From Hypomesus transpacificus (Eukaryota > Chordata > Actinopteri > Osmeriformes > Osmeridae), in the NCBI RefSeq assembly GCF_021917145.1, contig NC_061073.1, positions 6,354,550-6,418,549 on the forward strand: a DNA stretch of 64,000 nt, in the 5' to 3' direction. Within the stretch, counting starts at the first letter, position 1. Every line of letters starts with the position of its first letter. The notes below the pieces were generated by a model. It had not been told where the DNA came from and searched no databases. It saw nothing but the letters and a program-made list of their open reading frames with translations. A program made the translations under genes and the position numbers. Of the stretch, positions 34,313-51,217 are shown piece after piece.

Positions 34313-35463
34313 ATCGTCACCTCGCAGACATCTCCGCCTGGATGACCGAGCACCACCTCCAGGTGAACCTCGCCAAAACAGAACTTCTCATCATCCCGGC
34401 TAAACCCTCCATCTCCCACAATCTGACAATCACCCTGGGATCCGTGACGGTGACCCCTACATCCTCTGCCAGGAACCTTGGGGTTACCATGGATGACAAG
34501 CTCTCCCTCGCGGCCCACATTGCTGCAGTCTCCCGGTCGTGTAGATTCACCCTCTAAAATATCCGTAAGATCAGGAGATACCTGTCTGAGCATTCCACCC
34601 AGCTGCAAGTCCAAGCACTGGTCCTCTCCAAGTTGGACTACTGCAACTCGCTGCTCGCTGGTCTCCCAGCATGTGCAACCCGCCCTCTTCAGAGGATTCA
34701 GAACGCAGCGGCCCGCCTGATCTACAATCTACCCAGACGCTCCCATGTTCCCCCGCTCCTCATCTTTTTCCACTGGCTACCCATCAACGCCCGTATCAGA
34801 TTCAAGACCCTGGTACTGACCTTCCGAGCAGTGAACGGGACTGCACCCGACTACGTCAAGTCTCTCCTGCAGCCTAACACCCCTACCCGTCACCTACGGT
34901 CTTCTTCGGACAACCGCCTGGTGGTCCCACCGCTCAAGTCCGTCGGTCCCAACACAAGCTCCTCTCCTGCCTGGCCCCCCAATGGTGGAACCAGCTCCCC
35001 ACCTCCATCAGGGACACTGACTGTCTCCCCACCTTCAAGAAAAGGCTCAAGACGGGAGTACAACGGCACTTAGGAATGCTTGGCTGGACCTGATGTTAGT
35101 TTCCTCCAGGATCACAATGACTCTTATTGAGAGACTTGTTGCTCTTGTAAGTTAGTTATAATAAAGTTAACTTTTGAACTCTTGTACTTGCTGTGAAATA
35201 TTTTACTGTTGATTGTTCTTCTACAGGTACAGTCTTGCACTTTTTGGGGTTCATGTTGTTTTAATTTGTAATTTGTATAACTGCATGCTCTCATGGGTCT
35301 TCCCTTTTTTAGTTTTTCACAATGTATGCTTTATGTTTTGGCTGCTTGCAATGTTTGGGACTACCTCGTTGTTATGATCAGTGACCTATGCTCTTTTGTA
35401 AAGCTCTCTCTTGGAAGTCGCTTTGGATAAAAGCGTCTGCTAAATGCATAAATGTAAATGTAA
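34313..35463 (+). mobile_element. L2 LINE, 5'-truncated
   Basis: Same family as 9950-11339. Starts within the reverse transcriptase after the YADD box ([20 protein letters not shown]), continues through [11 protein letters not shown], and ends in the same 3' UTR and GTCGCTTTGGATAAAAGCG tail. One in-frame stop at about 34556 and at least one frameshift near the C-terminus make it inactive. It abuts the 5' side of the zinc-ribbon gene (minus strand). Confidence 0.9.
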
Positions 35464-36318
35464 GATAATCACGCCCCTCTCGTTTGCAAGTGAGATCGAA
35501 AATAAATACAGCACAGAAATAAATGTGGTGTGGAAATAAATGTGGTGTGGAAATATTTGTGGAAATAAATGTGGTGCATAAAAGTCTCAAAAAATAAATA
35601 AATGTGGCACTAGGAAATAAAAGTCCCACGAAGTAAATGAATGTTGTCTTTACAAAAACGCAACTTTGAAAAAAAATGAATGTATTTATTTATTGATGTC
35701 GGTAAATGGATTCAGCTATATAATTACATAATGCTATATTTATATATGTATTGCCATCTTAGTTTTATTTCAGAGTTTATTTCATAGCCATATTTATGTA
35801 TGTATTTATCTATTCATTTACCTATTTATTTATTTTTGACTAACTCGGCGTAGTAGCATAGGCTATAAACGGTAACTAACGGTATCAGTACGGGATTCAT
35901 TCAAAAAGCAGCTAGTTTAGGAAAAAGGGCGCATGCATTCATTTTGGGCTATTTAGTTCTGTAGGTATTTGTTAAACATAAGTGGTGAATTTGTTTACAT
36001 TTTGTCGGAATCCATCATGGCGGACATTGAACATAAACTAATCTTGTTTTAACCCTTGTTTAAACTAGTTGAACTACTCCAGGGTTAAAATTAAGATGTG
36101 CAACACATCTCTGATTAATTATAAACTAGTTTAAACATAGATTTACTAACCCCTAATTAATGTAATCCATGTTGGTGCAACCCAGCCTTATAGCCTATAC
36201 TTTGTTCTATATTTCACTTTGTTGTTATCTATCGGTCTTTGTCAGACACGTGGGTTTGTGTGTGACGTCGCCGCGCCGCCATTTTCCAGGTACAGCTAAC
36301 GTGCAGTCGATGAGCTCT
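35464..36318. other. AT-rich, AAATAAATGTGGTG-type short repeats
   Basis: 35490-35640 has several degenerate copies of AAATAAATGTGGTG. An imperfect palindrome (GTTTAAACTAG and its complement) lies at about 36058 and 36123. No gene. Confidence 0.5.
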
Positions 36319-37555
36319 GATGAGAATTTACTGAAGATAACAAGCAAATAAATCGCTAAACTGGAGAAGAGCAAGAAAACTGAGAAATGGCTGTACTACG
36401 ATAAACTTACCAAAAATGCTGGGATCCGTTACTTTGAGAAATTGTCATTAGGGATGGGACGTATGGCACTGACGCATCGATGCTTGTGTCGCAAAACCAA
36501 TACGCACAGTTTCGAAAAAGTGTTTTGGAGCTTGTATCAAATTACGAAACCACGTGACAGATGACGTTCAATGCTTCAAACGTCACGAACTGGTTCGAAG
36601 TTTTGCCGCTCTTCTGAACCAGAGCCATGGAAGGAACGAAGCCACCGTTTCTTGTTAAAGACAAATCTCACATTGTCAGAGAAGCAGCACCAGGCATCGC
36701 TAGAGTTTCTTCCATCAGTCATTATTATTTAGCCAAATCCGTATAGTAATAATTATAAATCCGTGCATTTGTGTTGTGTTATTTTATTGAAATGAAACGT
36801 AACATGATAGGACTAGGTAGGTCTATACAGTGCCCAGAAAACAAATGTTGATGATTCGTCAACATTGTCAACAGTAATAATAATTTGTAAAAATAAAGTT
36901 CCCCCAGTTCACAATAGACCTACATATAACAAATGTTAAGAAAAAATCTGTGTTATCTAGTTTGATTGATATAAAGACCATATCGTATAAAGTCCGTCCA
37001 ACCGCTTTAACAAGTAATGATCTCTTCGGTGGTGTAGTTGGTTAAAGCGTTGTACGACTACATATTGTTAATGCGAATCTGGGATCCCAAGTTCGCGCCC
37101 CAGTCCAGTGAATCTCGTACGATATTCTTTAACTTTTACTGTGAGAAAAAATGACATAATTCTAAAGGCCTACGGATATATCACAACATTTTAATGTGTG
37201 AGCACTAATATCAGATCAAAATGAACACATGTAGCCTTAATTAAATATTGAATAACGTAGGGTAGTCTACCGTCGGAGACAACCACTACGCCTCATTCAG
37301 CCAGTTTAAACGGCTGCTAGATGACGCTGTTCATTTTCAAAGCGCCGATAGTTCGGCTCTTTGGGCCAGCACAATCCGGAAGAAACCACCAAAGCTTCAC
37401 AAGGCATCGTTCGCCCATCCCTAATTGTCATCCATTCAAGACATAGATCCATACGAGCTGACTGCAGTAAATTGGAGTGCGGATTTACATTCCGACCAAA
37501 GGACTTTAATGTCAGTACATGCACAAATATATAAATTGCACTGACATTAACTTAA
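36319..37555 (+). pseudogene. Broken ORF with RYFEKL/DPYEL motif, split by a hAT MITE
   Basis: Reading MSSDENLLKITSK, an in-frame TAA, then IAKLEKSKKTEKWLYYDKL and GIRYFEKLS. The frame is interrupted by the 975-bp MITE (36449-37423) and resumes as SIQDIDPYELTAVNWS. The motif RYFEKL-x(5-6)-DPY-x-L-x(3-4)-W is shared with the ORF at 39406-39594. I believe this block belongs to a fish transposon-associated protein, but the assignment is unproven. Inactive because of the stop and the insertion. Confidence 0.5.
36449..37423. mobile_element. hAT MITE with 8-bp target duplication
   Basis: Ends TAGGGATGGGAC and GCCCATCCCTA, flanked by ATTGTCAT at 36441-36448 and 37424-37431. An 8-bp duplication is diagnostic of hAT-type transposition. 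975 bp, no transposase. Confidence 0.9.
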
Positions 37556-37846
37556 GCATACATTTTCTGTTCAGATAGATCACTGATTTGCAGTTTGCAT
37601 TATTGTAATCGTCAAAATAAGACTTTTAATACATCTGAAGTATTAAACCTATATATATATATGTTTGTTTCCATTTAGCTGTCAAAGTAAATCACAAGAA
37701 AACAATTAACAACACATTTCTGAAAAATTTTTTCATATGTTTTATTGTAAATGCAAGGCTGGTCAGGCTGGTCAACACTGTCTTGCAGTGTTGGTGCGAG
37801 TGATTTCTGTCTCCATCATGTCATATGTTGGTTGACCTGCAATAAC

Positions 37847-38422
37847 AATAGGTGCGTTCGACATGGACTGCGGCTGCATTAACCGACCGGCGAGAGTGGC
37901 CGCTTGCAGTCTGGGAGGAGTTGAAAACGGTTCTGTGAAGTCGGACATTTCAGCTCCTGTGGTTTGCTGCGTTGACGACAGTCACGGCCGATTAAGCGCT
38001 GTTTGCTCACTTTACTCTATTTATAATTAAACGTAGTCTTTCCGGCGGAGTAAAACCCTTTCTTTCATACATTTTTTATTCAATTCAACTGTTTGGTCCG
38101 GATTTGAGCATTGGCGAAACTGAAGGTGTCCGAATATTACAAAACATGCGTCAAAGTTGTCGTGTGTAAGTCTGGCCAATCATGAAATAGCTGTGTCGTC
38201 ACTTGAACCCATGCAGTTGCTCTTGAGAAAATGCGCTCGGCTACACAGCCGGCAATTCTCGAATCGATCTCACAGTACTTTGATGGCCACGTCACAGTGA
38301 CGTATCCTCGGCGCCGTCTCAAGTCGGACAAAAAAGTCTAACCAGAATTCACTGTTTCAAGTCAGCCGGCTGCAGCCGACTTCAGCGCCGCATGAAGTCG
38401 GGTCATGTCGAACGCACCTATT
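37847..38422. mobile_element. Long member of the AGGTGCGTTCGAC family
   Basis: 576 bp. Terminal inverted repeats AATAGGTGCGTTCGACATG / CATGTCGAACGCACCTATT. Its right end also has GCATGAAGTCG as in the short MITEs at 26351 and 26759. A truncated, inverted copy is at 43138-43535. Confidence 0.85.
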
Positions 38423-39405
38423 AAAAAAAGGTTTAAGCTTCATTACGTGGGACCAGAAGGGTTAGTAGGCTACTATTAGTCAGTAATTATACTAAAGTAA
38501 GAGTAGGCCTACATATGTTACAGCCCTGTAGCCTATAAGACGATTGCATGACATTTAACGGTATAAACAGAAGATATAAGACTTGAACTTGAACATAATC
38601 AACCATGCATTGTTTTGACTCATCTCCTGTGCCACATAATTCGTCCAAAACTACACGTGGATGTAACGTTAGATATTTCACATTTGTCAACATCACTTAA
38701 ATATCTTACCTTTATAACAATGTCGAGCGCAAACATACATAGAACGTGATATGTTCTGTATGTTCTATGTCTACGTTAGCTTTAAATGTTAAGTATGCCT
38801 AGGCTACTTGTACCGTGTCCTGGCAATAAATAAACAACATTATGCTACATGTTTTGCCAGGATAACTGGCAAGACCATTGAATGTTCATGATGTTCCTGT
38901 GTGTTTATTCCTTTGACTGGGTACAACAACGCGATCAGTCAACCGACTAAATGTTTTTAATGTCGGGCTACGAATTTATTGAACAACTTCTGTCTGATAC
39001 GTGTGGCATCCTTTAGCCAAATAATTAGCCTACATTTTGCAAAGAGATTGAAGAGCTAGACAACAAATGTTCTAATGAATCACCGACTAAAGTTATCTTC
39101 TGACATTGCCTTTGCTCCATGTTAAAAGCTCCAAAATGATGGACTGGCAAAAGCTTTATAACTATAAATCTACTCTAAAATGTACTTTAAAGTATGGCTA
39201 TCGACGTTGGCAACTTATCCAGTACGACAAGTATGTCAAAGTAGTAGAACCGTGATCCCAAGCTAGCATCGACATTGCTGTGTTTACACTGGCAGACGCT
39301 GTGCAAACCACTTCAGGCGGAAATAAATTGCATATTTGTAGAGTCATGGCGGCCCCCTAGTTCTGGCGCGTAAACTTGTCTATACTCTTTGGTACAAGTG
39401 TAGCC
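38423..39405. other. Unassigned AT-rich sequence
   Basis: Only short ORFs without domains; no RNA gene recognised. Confidence 0.4.
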
Positions 39406-39594
39406 ATGTCTAAACGACCGAAATGGTCATCAAAACACGTCCAAGATCCAAAGGCATATAGGGAAGGACTTGGACCACAAGAAAAGGGTCGATATTTTGA
39501 GAAATTAGGATTTATTGGCGGTGCAGATCCCTACCAGTTAGCTCCCTCTACTTGGATCCGTGACGACCCGGTGATTCTGCCAGAGAATGTATAA
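39406..39594 (+). CDS. 62-aa ORF with RYFEKL/DPYQL motif, unknown
   Basis: ATG at 39406 (MSKRPKWSSKHVQDP), then GRYFEKLGFIGGADPYQLAP and TWIRDDP, stop at 39594. Closely parallels the broken ORF at 36319-37555. It has a basic start and a Trp five residues after the DPYQL block. It may be the first exon of a longer transposon-borne protein whose remainder is absent here, since a MITE begins 46 bases downstream. Confidence 0.4.
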   Translation: MSKRPKWSSKHVQDPKAYREGLGPQEKGRYFEKLGFIGGADPYQLAPSTWIRDDPVILPENV

Positions 39595-39640
39595 TAAAGA
39601 GAGAACTCCCACTCTCGGGAAACTTCCGGGTTCTGAACTG

Positions 39641-40370
39641 GTTGCAGTTCCACTCAAGTTCCATATGAGGGCGCTAACGGTCGAGTGCAGAATGAATGGA
39701 GGTCTATGGAGCTATACCCCTCAAAATCCACTTTTCTCAGGATATGATTTTTTGTCTAGTAATTTGAATTCTGAAATCGAAAGGGGAGGCAAAAAAATAC
39801 ACACCACTGGGTGTTAGATTTTTTTAAAAGTCGCCTTTCTGTTCTAAAAAGCCTTTGAAAATGGCATTGACGTCATACACATCATACGACCAGAGCTACT
39901 GCTTGACGGCAAGCTCTGGTTACTTCCACTTTACTCTCGAGGCATCGACAACACAGCTGACAGGTTAGGCTCTCCCTGTCAATACACATGCTAGAAAGAG
40001 TTTTGGCTTGCTAATGTTGTTGCTAATGTTGCTAATGCTCTGACATTCTGGTTCTGCTTCGGATGCCATCAAGCGGGATCTCTGGTCGTAGTCAGTCCTT
40101 CACTAACCAATCAACATTCGTTAGCAGAATGCTAGCGTGTTATGGGCAACAACGACTTACCCTGTAAGAAATCAAAAGGACATAAGTACTCGTTCAATCA
40201 ACTTTTGACCTGTAATCCATGTTGAACATGCAAAAACTATAATCAAATCTGAGATTTATCAACGACTATCAGGCGAAAGAGAAAAATGTAGCCGTTTAGC
40301 TCCATAGACTCCCATTCATTTTGCACTCGACCGCGATCACTCCCAGTGGAACTCTGGTGGAACTGCAACA
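39641..40370. mobile_element. MITE with ~75-bp imperfect terminal inverted repeats
   Basis: The left end GTTGCAGTTCCACTCAAGTT and the segment GGTCGAGTGCAGAATGAATG recur as complements at 40295-40370. About 730 bp with an AT-rich centre; no ORF. Target duplication not identified. Confidence 0.75.
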
Positions 40371-41411
40371 AAATTCGGTACAATGGGGAGTGGGCAGGCT
40401 CTCCTTAAACAGGCTCTGGTTCTGCCATCAGTTGGATATCCCGATATTGTTAACTAGTTACCTGGTTTTCTCACCAAACCCATACACATGCAGTAGTTTG
40501 ATATGAATTATATTATGTCAATGTCAGCTTTACAGTAAAATAAGCACACAGTAAAACCAAAAAAAAAGTAATTGTTTTTACTATTTACTATAAAAAATAT
40601 TATCATTACAATATAAAATGTGTTATGAGCCGCTGAAATAAACATTTCACAATACCTGACAAGACATGTGCCGAACAAATACGGATGTTGTCCAGATTTT
40701 TCCATCGATCTTGGTTGAGCCCATGGTTGAGTTTTGCCAACTACAAGCGCCTCCTTTACTCAGATAATCTCTGGCATTCCTCTCCCTGGTTTTTTATAAC
40801 TTTTGGAAGTCGATAATATCCCAAATGTTTTTCTCGATCTGTCCTATTGGTACAACCTGAAACATGGCAATAATTCACAATTTTCCTTGACGACGTTCGG
40901 GATATACTTCAGTGCAAGTGCTTTGTTGTGATGCGGAGTGCCTCCAAGATGGCGACTTCCGGTCCAATGACGCGTCGTGAAAACCCTCTATTATGTCTTG
41001 TCTCCTGTCCATCCTGAACAGGTTTAGTAATCTGCAAAAAGTGTGTATTTTATGGACAAGTAACACTGCACCCTGACAGTGACTGTCTACCAACTCAGAT
41101 ACTATTGTACAAAACATTAGGCTATATCACAACACAGTATAACATCGAAATAAAAAGGCATCTTTACCTGTTGGTTTTCTAGCATTTTGTTTTACATTAT
41201 GAATTTCATTACGCTTCTTTGGTGAGACCTCTAGGTACCCTGTTTGTGCGTTAGCCATCAATAATTAATTTTCCAACATGAAATGCACAGCTTTACAGGT
41301 TTAAACTCAGTACATTCTTGAAAGCAAATTTAGATTATGAAATTAGGCTGCATGTTTGACTGTGGGTACTCAACAAGCAACGTGCTGACAGGACACCTTT
41401 TTGACCCGATT
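40371..41411. other. Unassigned sequence
   Basis: No gene or clear repeat seen. Short ORFs here lack domains. Confidence 0.4.
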
Positions 41412-41705
41412 TTGACATGGCAAAAGATTTACAGGAGCAGAAAACGATTAGCAGGAGCAGAAAACGATTAGCAGGAGCAGAACAATATTAGCAGTAGCAG
41501 AACAAGATTAGCAGGAGCAGAAAACGATTAGCAGGAGCAGAAAACCATTTGCAGGAGCAGAAAACCATTTGCAACCGTAAAAAAAAGTGTTTGTAAAAAA
41601 GAATTTGCATAATACAATACTTTTTACAGATGCAAAACTAGGCTATTTCTGCTCCTGCAAATCGTTTTCTGCTCCTGCTAATCGTTTTATGCTACTTCAA
41701 ATTAT
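41412..41705. repeat. Hairpin element built of GCAGGAGCAGAAAACGATTA repeats
   Basis: About seven ~20-bp units in the left part (41425-41575) and two complementary units in the right part (TCTGCTCCTGCAAATCGTTT, CTGCTCCTGCTAATCGTTT, about 41648-41690), separated by ~75 bases. Same architecture as the fold-back element at 6560-7487 (tandem ~20-mers in inverted arms), though the repeat sequence differs. Confidence 0.8.
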
Positions 41706-41772
41706 TATTGACCCTAATTTGACTCCATAGAGTTGACTCCATAGAGTTGACTCGTATTTGGGGGGGAGTGTT

Positions 41773-43093
41773 GGCGTCCCCATTCATTTCTATAAAAAGT
41801 GCTCAGTGGCGCAGTGAGGCAAGCGAGAGCGCTAAATGGACCGCGCCATCTTTCCAGACCGACTCGTCCGGTCTTGCGCAGAAGCTTATTCCTAGTTCCG
41901 AAACTCGTGCATGCTTGCAACTAGCTGTATAAGTCATACTTTGTGACAACCACTCGCGAGCTTGTGAGCTGGAGCTAAGGCATAGCAGAAAACTGTCAGA
42001 ATGTGGTACAAGCCCGATCAAGAAGCAGATGCATGTAAACGTTACGAAGATCAATACCATTAGTACTGTAGTATTATACGTGCAGGGCCTATACATTGTT
42101 CTTTTTGCTTCGTGTATATAACGACCAAATTGTGGCTATCAGACATATTATTCATATTCGTCTTTGCTCCAGAATAACATGTCAACAATCAATAATGACG
42201 CCGTAACAGGCCATGATATTACAACTAATTATATGATGCTATAATTACGTTTGTCATGCCATGAGCATAATAATTTGTTCATTACAAAATGGTTAAATCT
42301 GCTTTAAAATAACGGACATAAACTCTACAAACAACCGTCATGTATGTGTGCAACCATTTGTAAAACGTGCTACAATAAAGGCAGGCAACTGTAGATTATC
42401 AAGCCCTTTCTCCTTGTTCTCATTCAGCTCAGGTAAATCGAAAAAGCGATTTGCTGATGTTCCCTTTTGTGCTCGTCCCCTGTTCGTATCCGCGAACACG
42501 TTTCCAGGCAACTTTTCTTGACGTAAGCAAATAAATGGGATGCTAGTTTACCCATTTCGGATTGGTTTCAAACTTAGCTAAAATCAGGAAAAATTATTCT
42601 ATGAAAAAGCTAGTAGTATGAGCCAGGTTGCAATTAGTTGTAATATCGTGGCATGTTACGGCGTCATTATTGATTGTTGACATGTTATTCTGGAGCAAAG
42701 ACGAATATGAATAATATGTCTGATAGCCACAATTTGGTCGTTATATACACGAAGCAAAAAGAACAACGTATAGGCCCTGCACGTAATAATAATACTACAG
42801 TACTAATGGTATTGATCTTCGTAACGTTTACATGCATCTGCTTCTTGATAGGGCTTGTACCACATTCTGACAGTTTTCTGCTATGCCTTAGCTCCAGCTC
42901 ACAAGCTCGCGAGTGGTTGTCGCAAAGTATGACGTATACAGCTAGTTGCAAGCATGCACGAGTTTCGGAACTAGGAATAAGCTTCTGCGCAAGACCGGAC
43001 GAGTAGGTATGGAAAGATGGCGGGGTCCATTTAGCGCTCTCGCTTGCCTCACTGCGCCACTGAGCACTTTTCATAGAAATGAATGGGGACGCC
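41773..43093. mobile_element. Fold-back element with ~460-bp inverted arms
   Basis: The left arm 41773-42230 is complemented by the right arm 42632-43093 at high identity (outer GGCGTCCCCATTCATTTCTA, inner AATAATGACGCCGTAACA). The loop is ~400 bp, AT-rich and without an ORF. ORFs of 60-136 codons in the arms occur as mirror images and have no domains. ACTCTATGAG or its complement lies near both outer sides. No transposase. Family unknown. Confidence 0.9.
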
Positions 43094-43137
43094 ATCTTGG
43101 AAGACAGAAGTAGCTGTCTAGTATATTAACTCTATGA

Positions 43138-43535
43138 GCCGAGCGCATTTTCTCAAGAGCAACTGCACGGGTTCAAGTGACGACACAGCAATTTCATGAT
43201 TGGCCAGACTCACACAAGACAACTTTGACGCGTGTTTTGGAATATTCGGACACCTTCAGTTTCGCTAAAGCTCAAAAAAGTTTAATTGAATTAAAAATGT
43301 GTTGAAGAAAGGGTTTTAGTCAGCCTCTTCACAAACGGAAAGACTAAGTTAAATTATAAATAAAGTAAAGTAAGCAAACAGCGCTTGATCGGCCATGACT
43401 GACATCAACGCAGCAAACCACGAGAAGCTGGAATGTCCGACTTCACAGAGCCGTTTTCAACTCCTCCACGACTGCAAGCGGTTACTCTCGCCGGTCGTTT
43501 CATGCAGCCGCAGTCCATGTCGAACGCACCTATTA
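43138..43535 (-). mobile_element. Truncated inverted copy of the 37847-38422 element
   Basis: The reverse complement follows 37847 to about 38250, ending at CGAACGCACCTATT. The right portion of the element is missing. It begins ~45 bases after the fold-back element. Confidence 0.85.
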
Positions 43536-49649
<6,114 letters not shown>

Positions 49650-51217
49650 AAAAGACACATCTTGTTTTCTTCATATACACAACTGCAACTCCAAACCATG
49701 TTGGGGGAGGGGGAAGATAGCATGTTATCTACTGTAACATGCTTTCATTATATATTGAGAAGCTGCTTACACAGCTCATACTGTGTAAGAAGCCATTGGT
49801 ACACTAATGGTGAGTGAAAACGGAATAATGTATTTACAAGCTTAATAAGTTGCTGTTGTTTTTCTAAAAGCTCTTGGTCAATTTCTTTGAGGGTCAAAAA
49901 TATTAGTTTCATGTCATTTTTCTCCATAAATAAGTGTTCCCTCAAGTTTGTGGTGGGGGGGGGGTGATCATGATGGTATTCTTGCATTTCTCATGTATGT
50001 ATTATATCCATGGCTTTGCAGTTATTTGCACTCAAAACCTATATGTATTCTATAACAGAGTATGTGTGAAAAGTTGCCCTATACTCCCCAAACTTCTTTA
50101 TATCCGTTACCCTTAACTAGCAATGTCTCTATTAAGAAACAGTGGAACACACATCAGTCTAAATAAAGTCGTTGGCCTGTTAAGAACTTAGACATTTCAA
50201 CATGTACTTTTTGAAGGGGCAAACATGAAGCCACACAGTGACTTAAATGCTTAATAATGTGAATAGACTGGAGAAATGTTTCAGTCTTTCTACAGTGCTT
50301 ATGGTACATTGTCATTTTTTGCACAATGCAGACACAGAGGAGTGTAGCAATGACTGTTGTTTGTATAGTCTTTGACACAAACTCTGTTTACGCTCAAACA
50401 ATTGCTGTCCAAGTGCTTTTGTCAGGGTCAAGCTGCTTGTGTGTCAAAGTTTGACTTTCCAAGGAGAGAAGTGGAAGGTCAGACTAAGTTATATGTAGTA
50501 CACACTTGGCTTACACTATTATATATTACTCACACTACTGTATAATAATTTAGTGCAACACATTTCCCTACATTAGGTTGGGCTACTGGATGGCACTTCC
50601 CCATTTTCTGCTGCAGTGTAACCAGATACTCTGGCAGGACCTGAATAGATCAGTCTACCCTTCCACACAATTAGGTGACTGCTTACTGTGCACGGAGATC
50701 AAATACTGTGTGTATGGAGACAGCTGTGTAGTTCTGAAGTTACTACAGTGTACCCCTTGGAAATACTCTACAGTAAGTAGGTTACACAATTAATCTTTAA
50801 TTTGAATAGTTGTTTTACTTCATCAAGAAAATTCAAAACTAAAAGTTAGAAATTCAGTTTGTATTCATGAGTAGCTTGAACAAACAAGGTCATTCAATAA
50901 TACTGCACTTGAATAGTCTCAGGAGCCATGTGTGAAACCCATTTTATTCAGCATCTTAGATGATCCCTCAACACAAACATGTAGTGCCTAACTTAGACTT
51001 GAAGGGAAAGTGAAGTGCATGCCTTTTTCTTCAACAATAAATAATGAATGTGTCTACCCTTAGATAAAGCTTTGTTAAAAGTGTTCCAGATTGCTAAGCA
51101 TAAACAGTAGGATGAAACCCCAAGTAACTATGACGCATTAATAAGGAGGAGCATGGAAAAACCAAATAAAAGCAAGAGGTTGGACAGTAAGTAGAGAGCA
51201 TGGTGCTACAAAGCATG
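49650..51217. other. Convergent 3' flanks of tspan3 and pstpip1
   Basis: AATAAA at 50162-50167 is a plausible tspan3 signal (513 bases after the stop). TTTATT at 50943-50948 reads AATAAA on the minus strand and suits pstpip1 (270 bases after its stop). No other gene seen. Confidence 0.55.

Noticed and set aside
37025-37110. tRNA gene
   Set aside because: A stretch resembling A and B boxes (GTGGTGTAGTTGGTT, AAGTTCGCGCCCC) is present, but I could not form an acceptor stem or proper anticodon arm, and it lies inside a hAT MITE.
41803-43095. ORFs of 61-136 codons in the fold-back arms as real genes
   Set aside because: They occur as mirror images in both arms and on both strands, without domains. 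This is what inverted repeats produce by chance.
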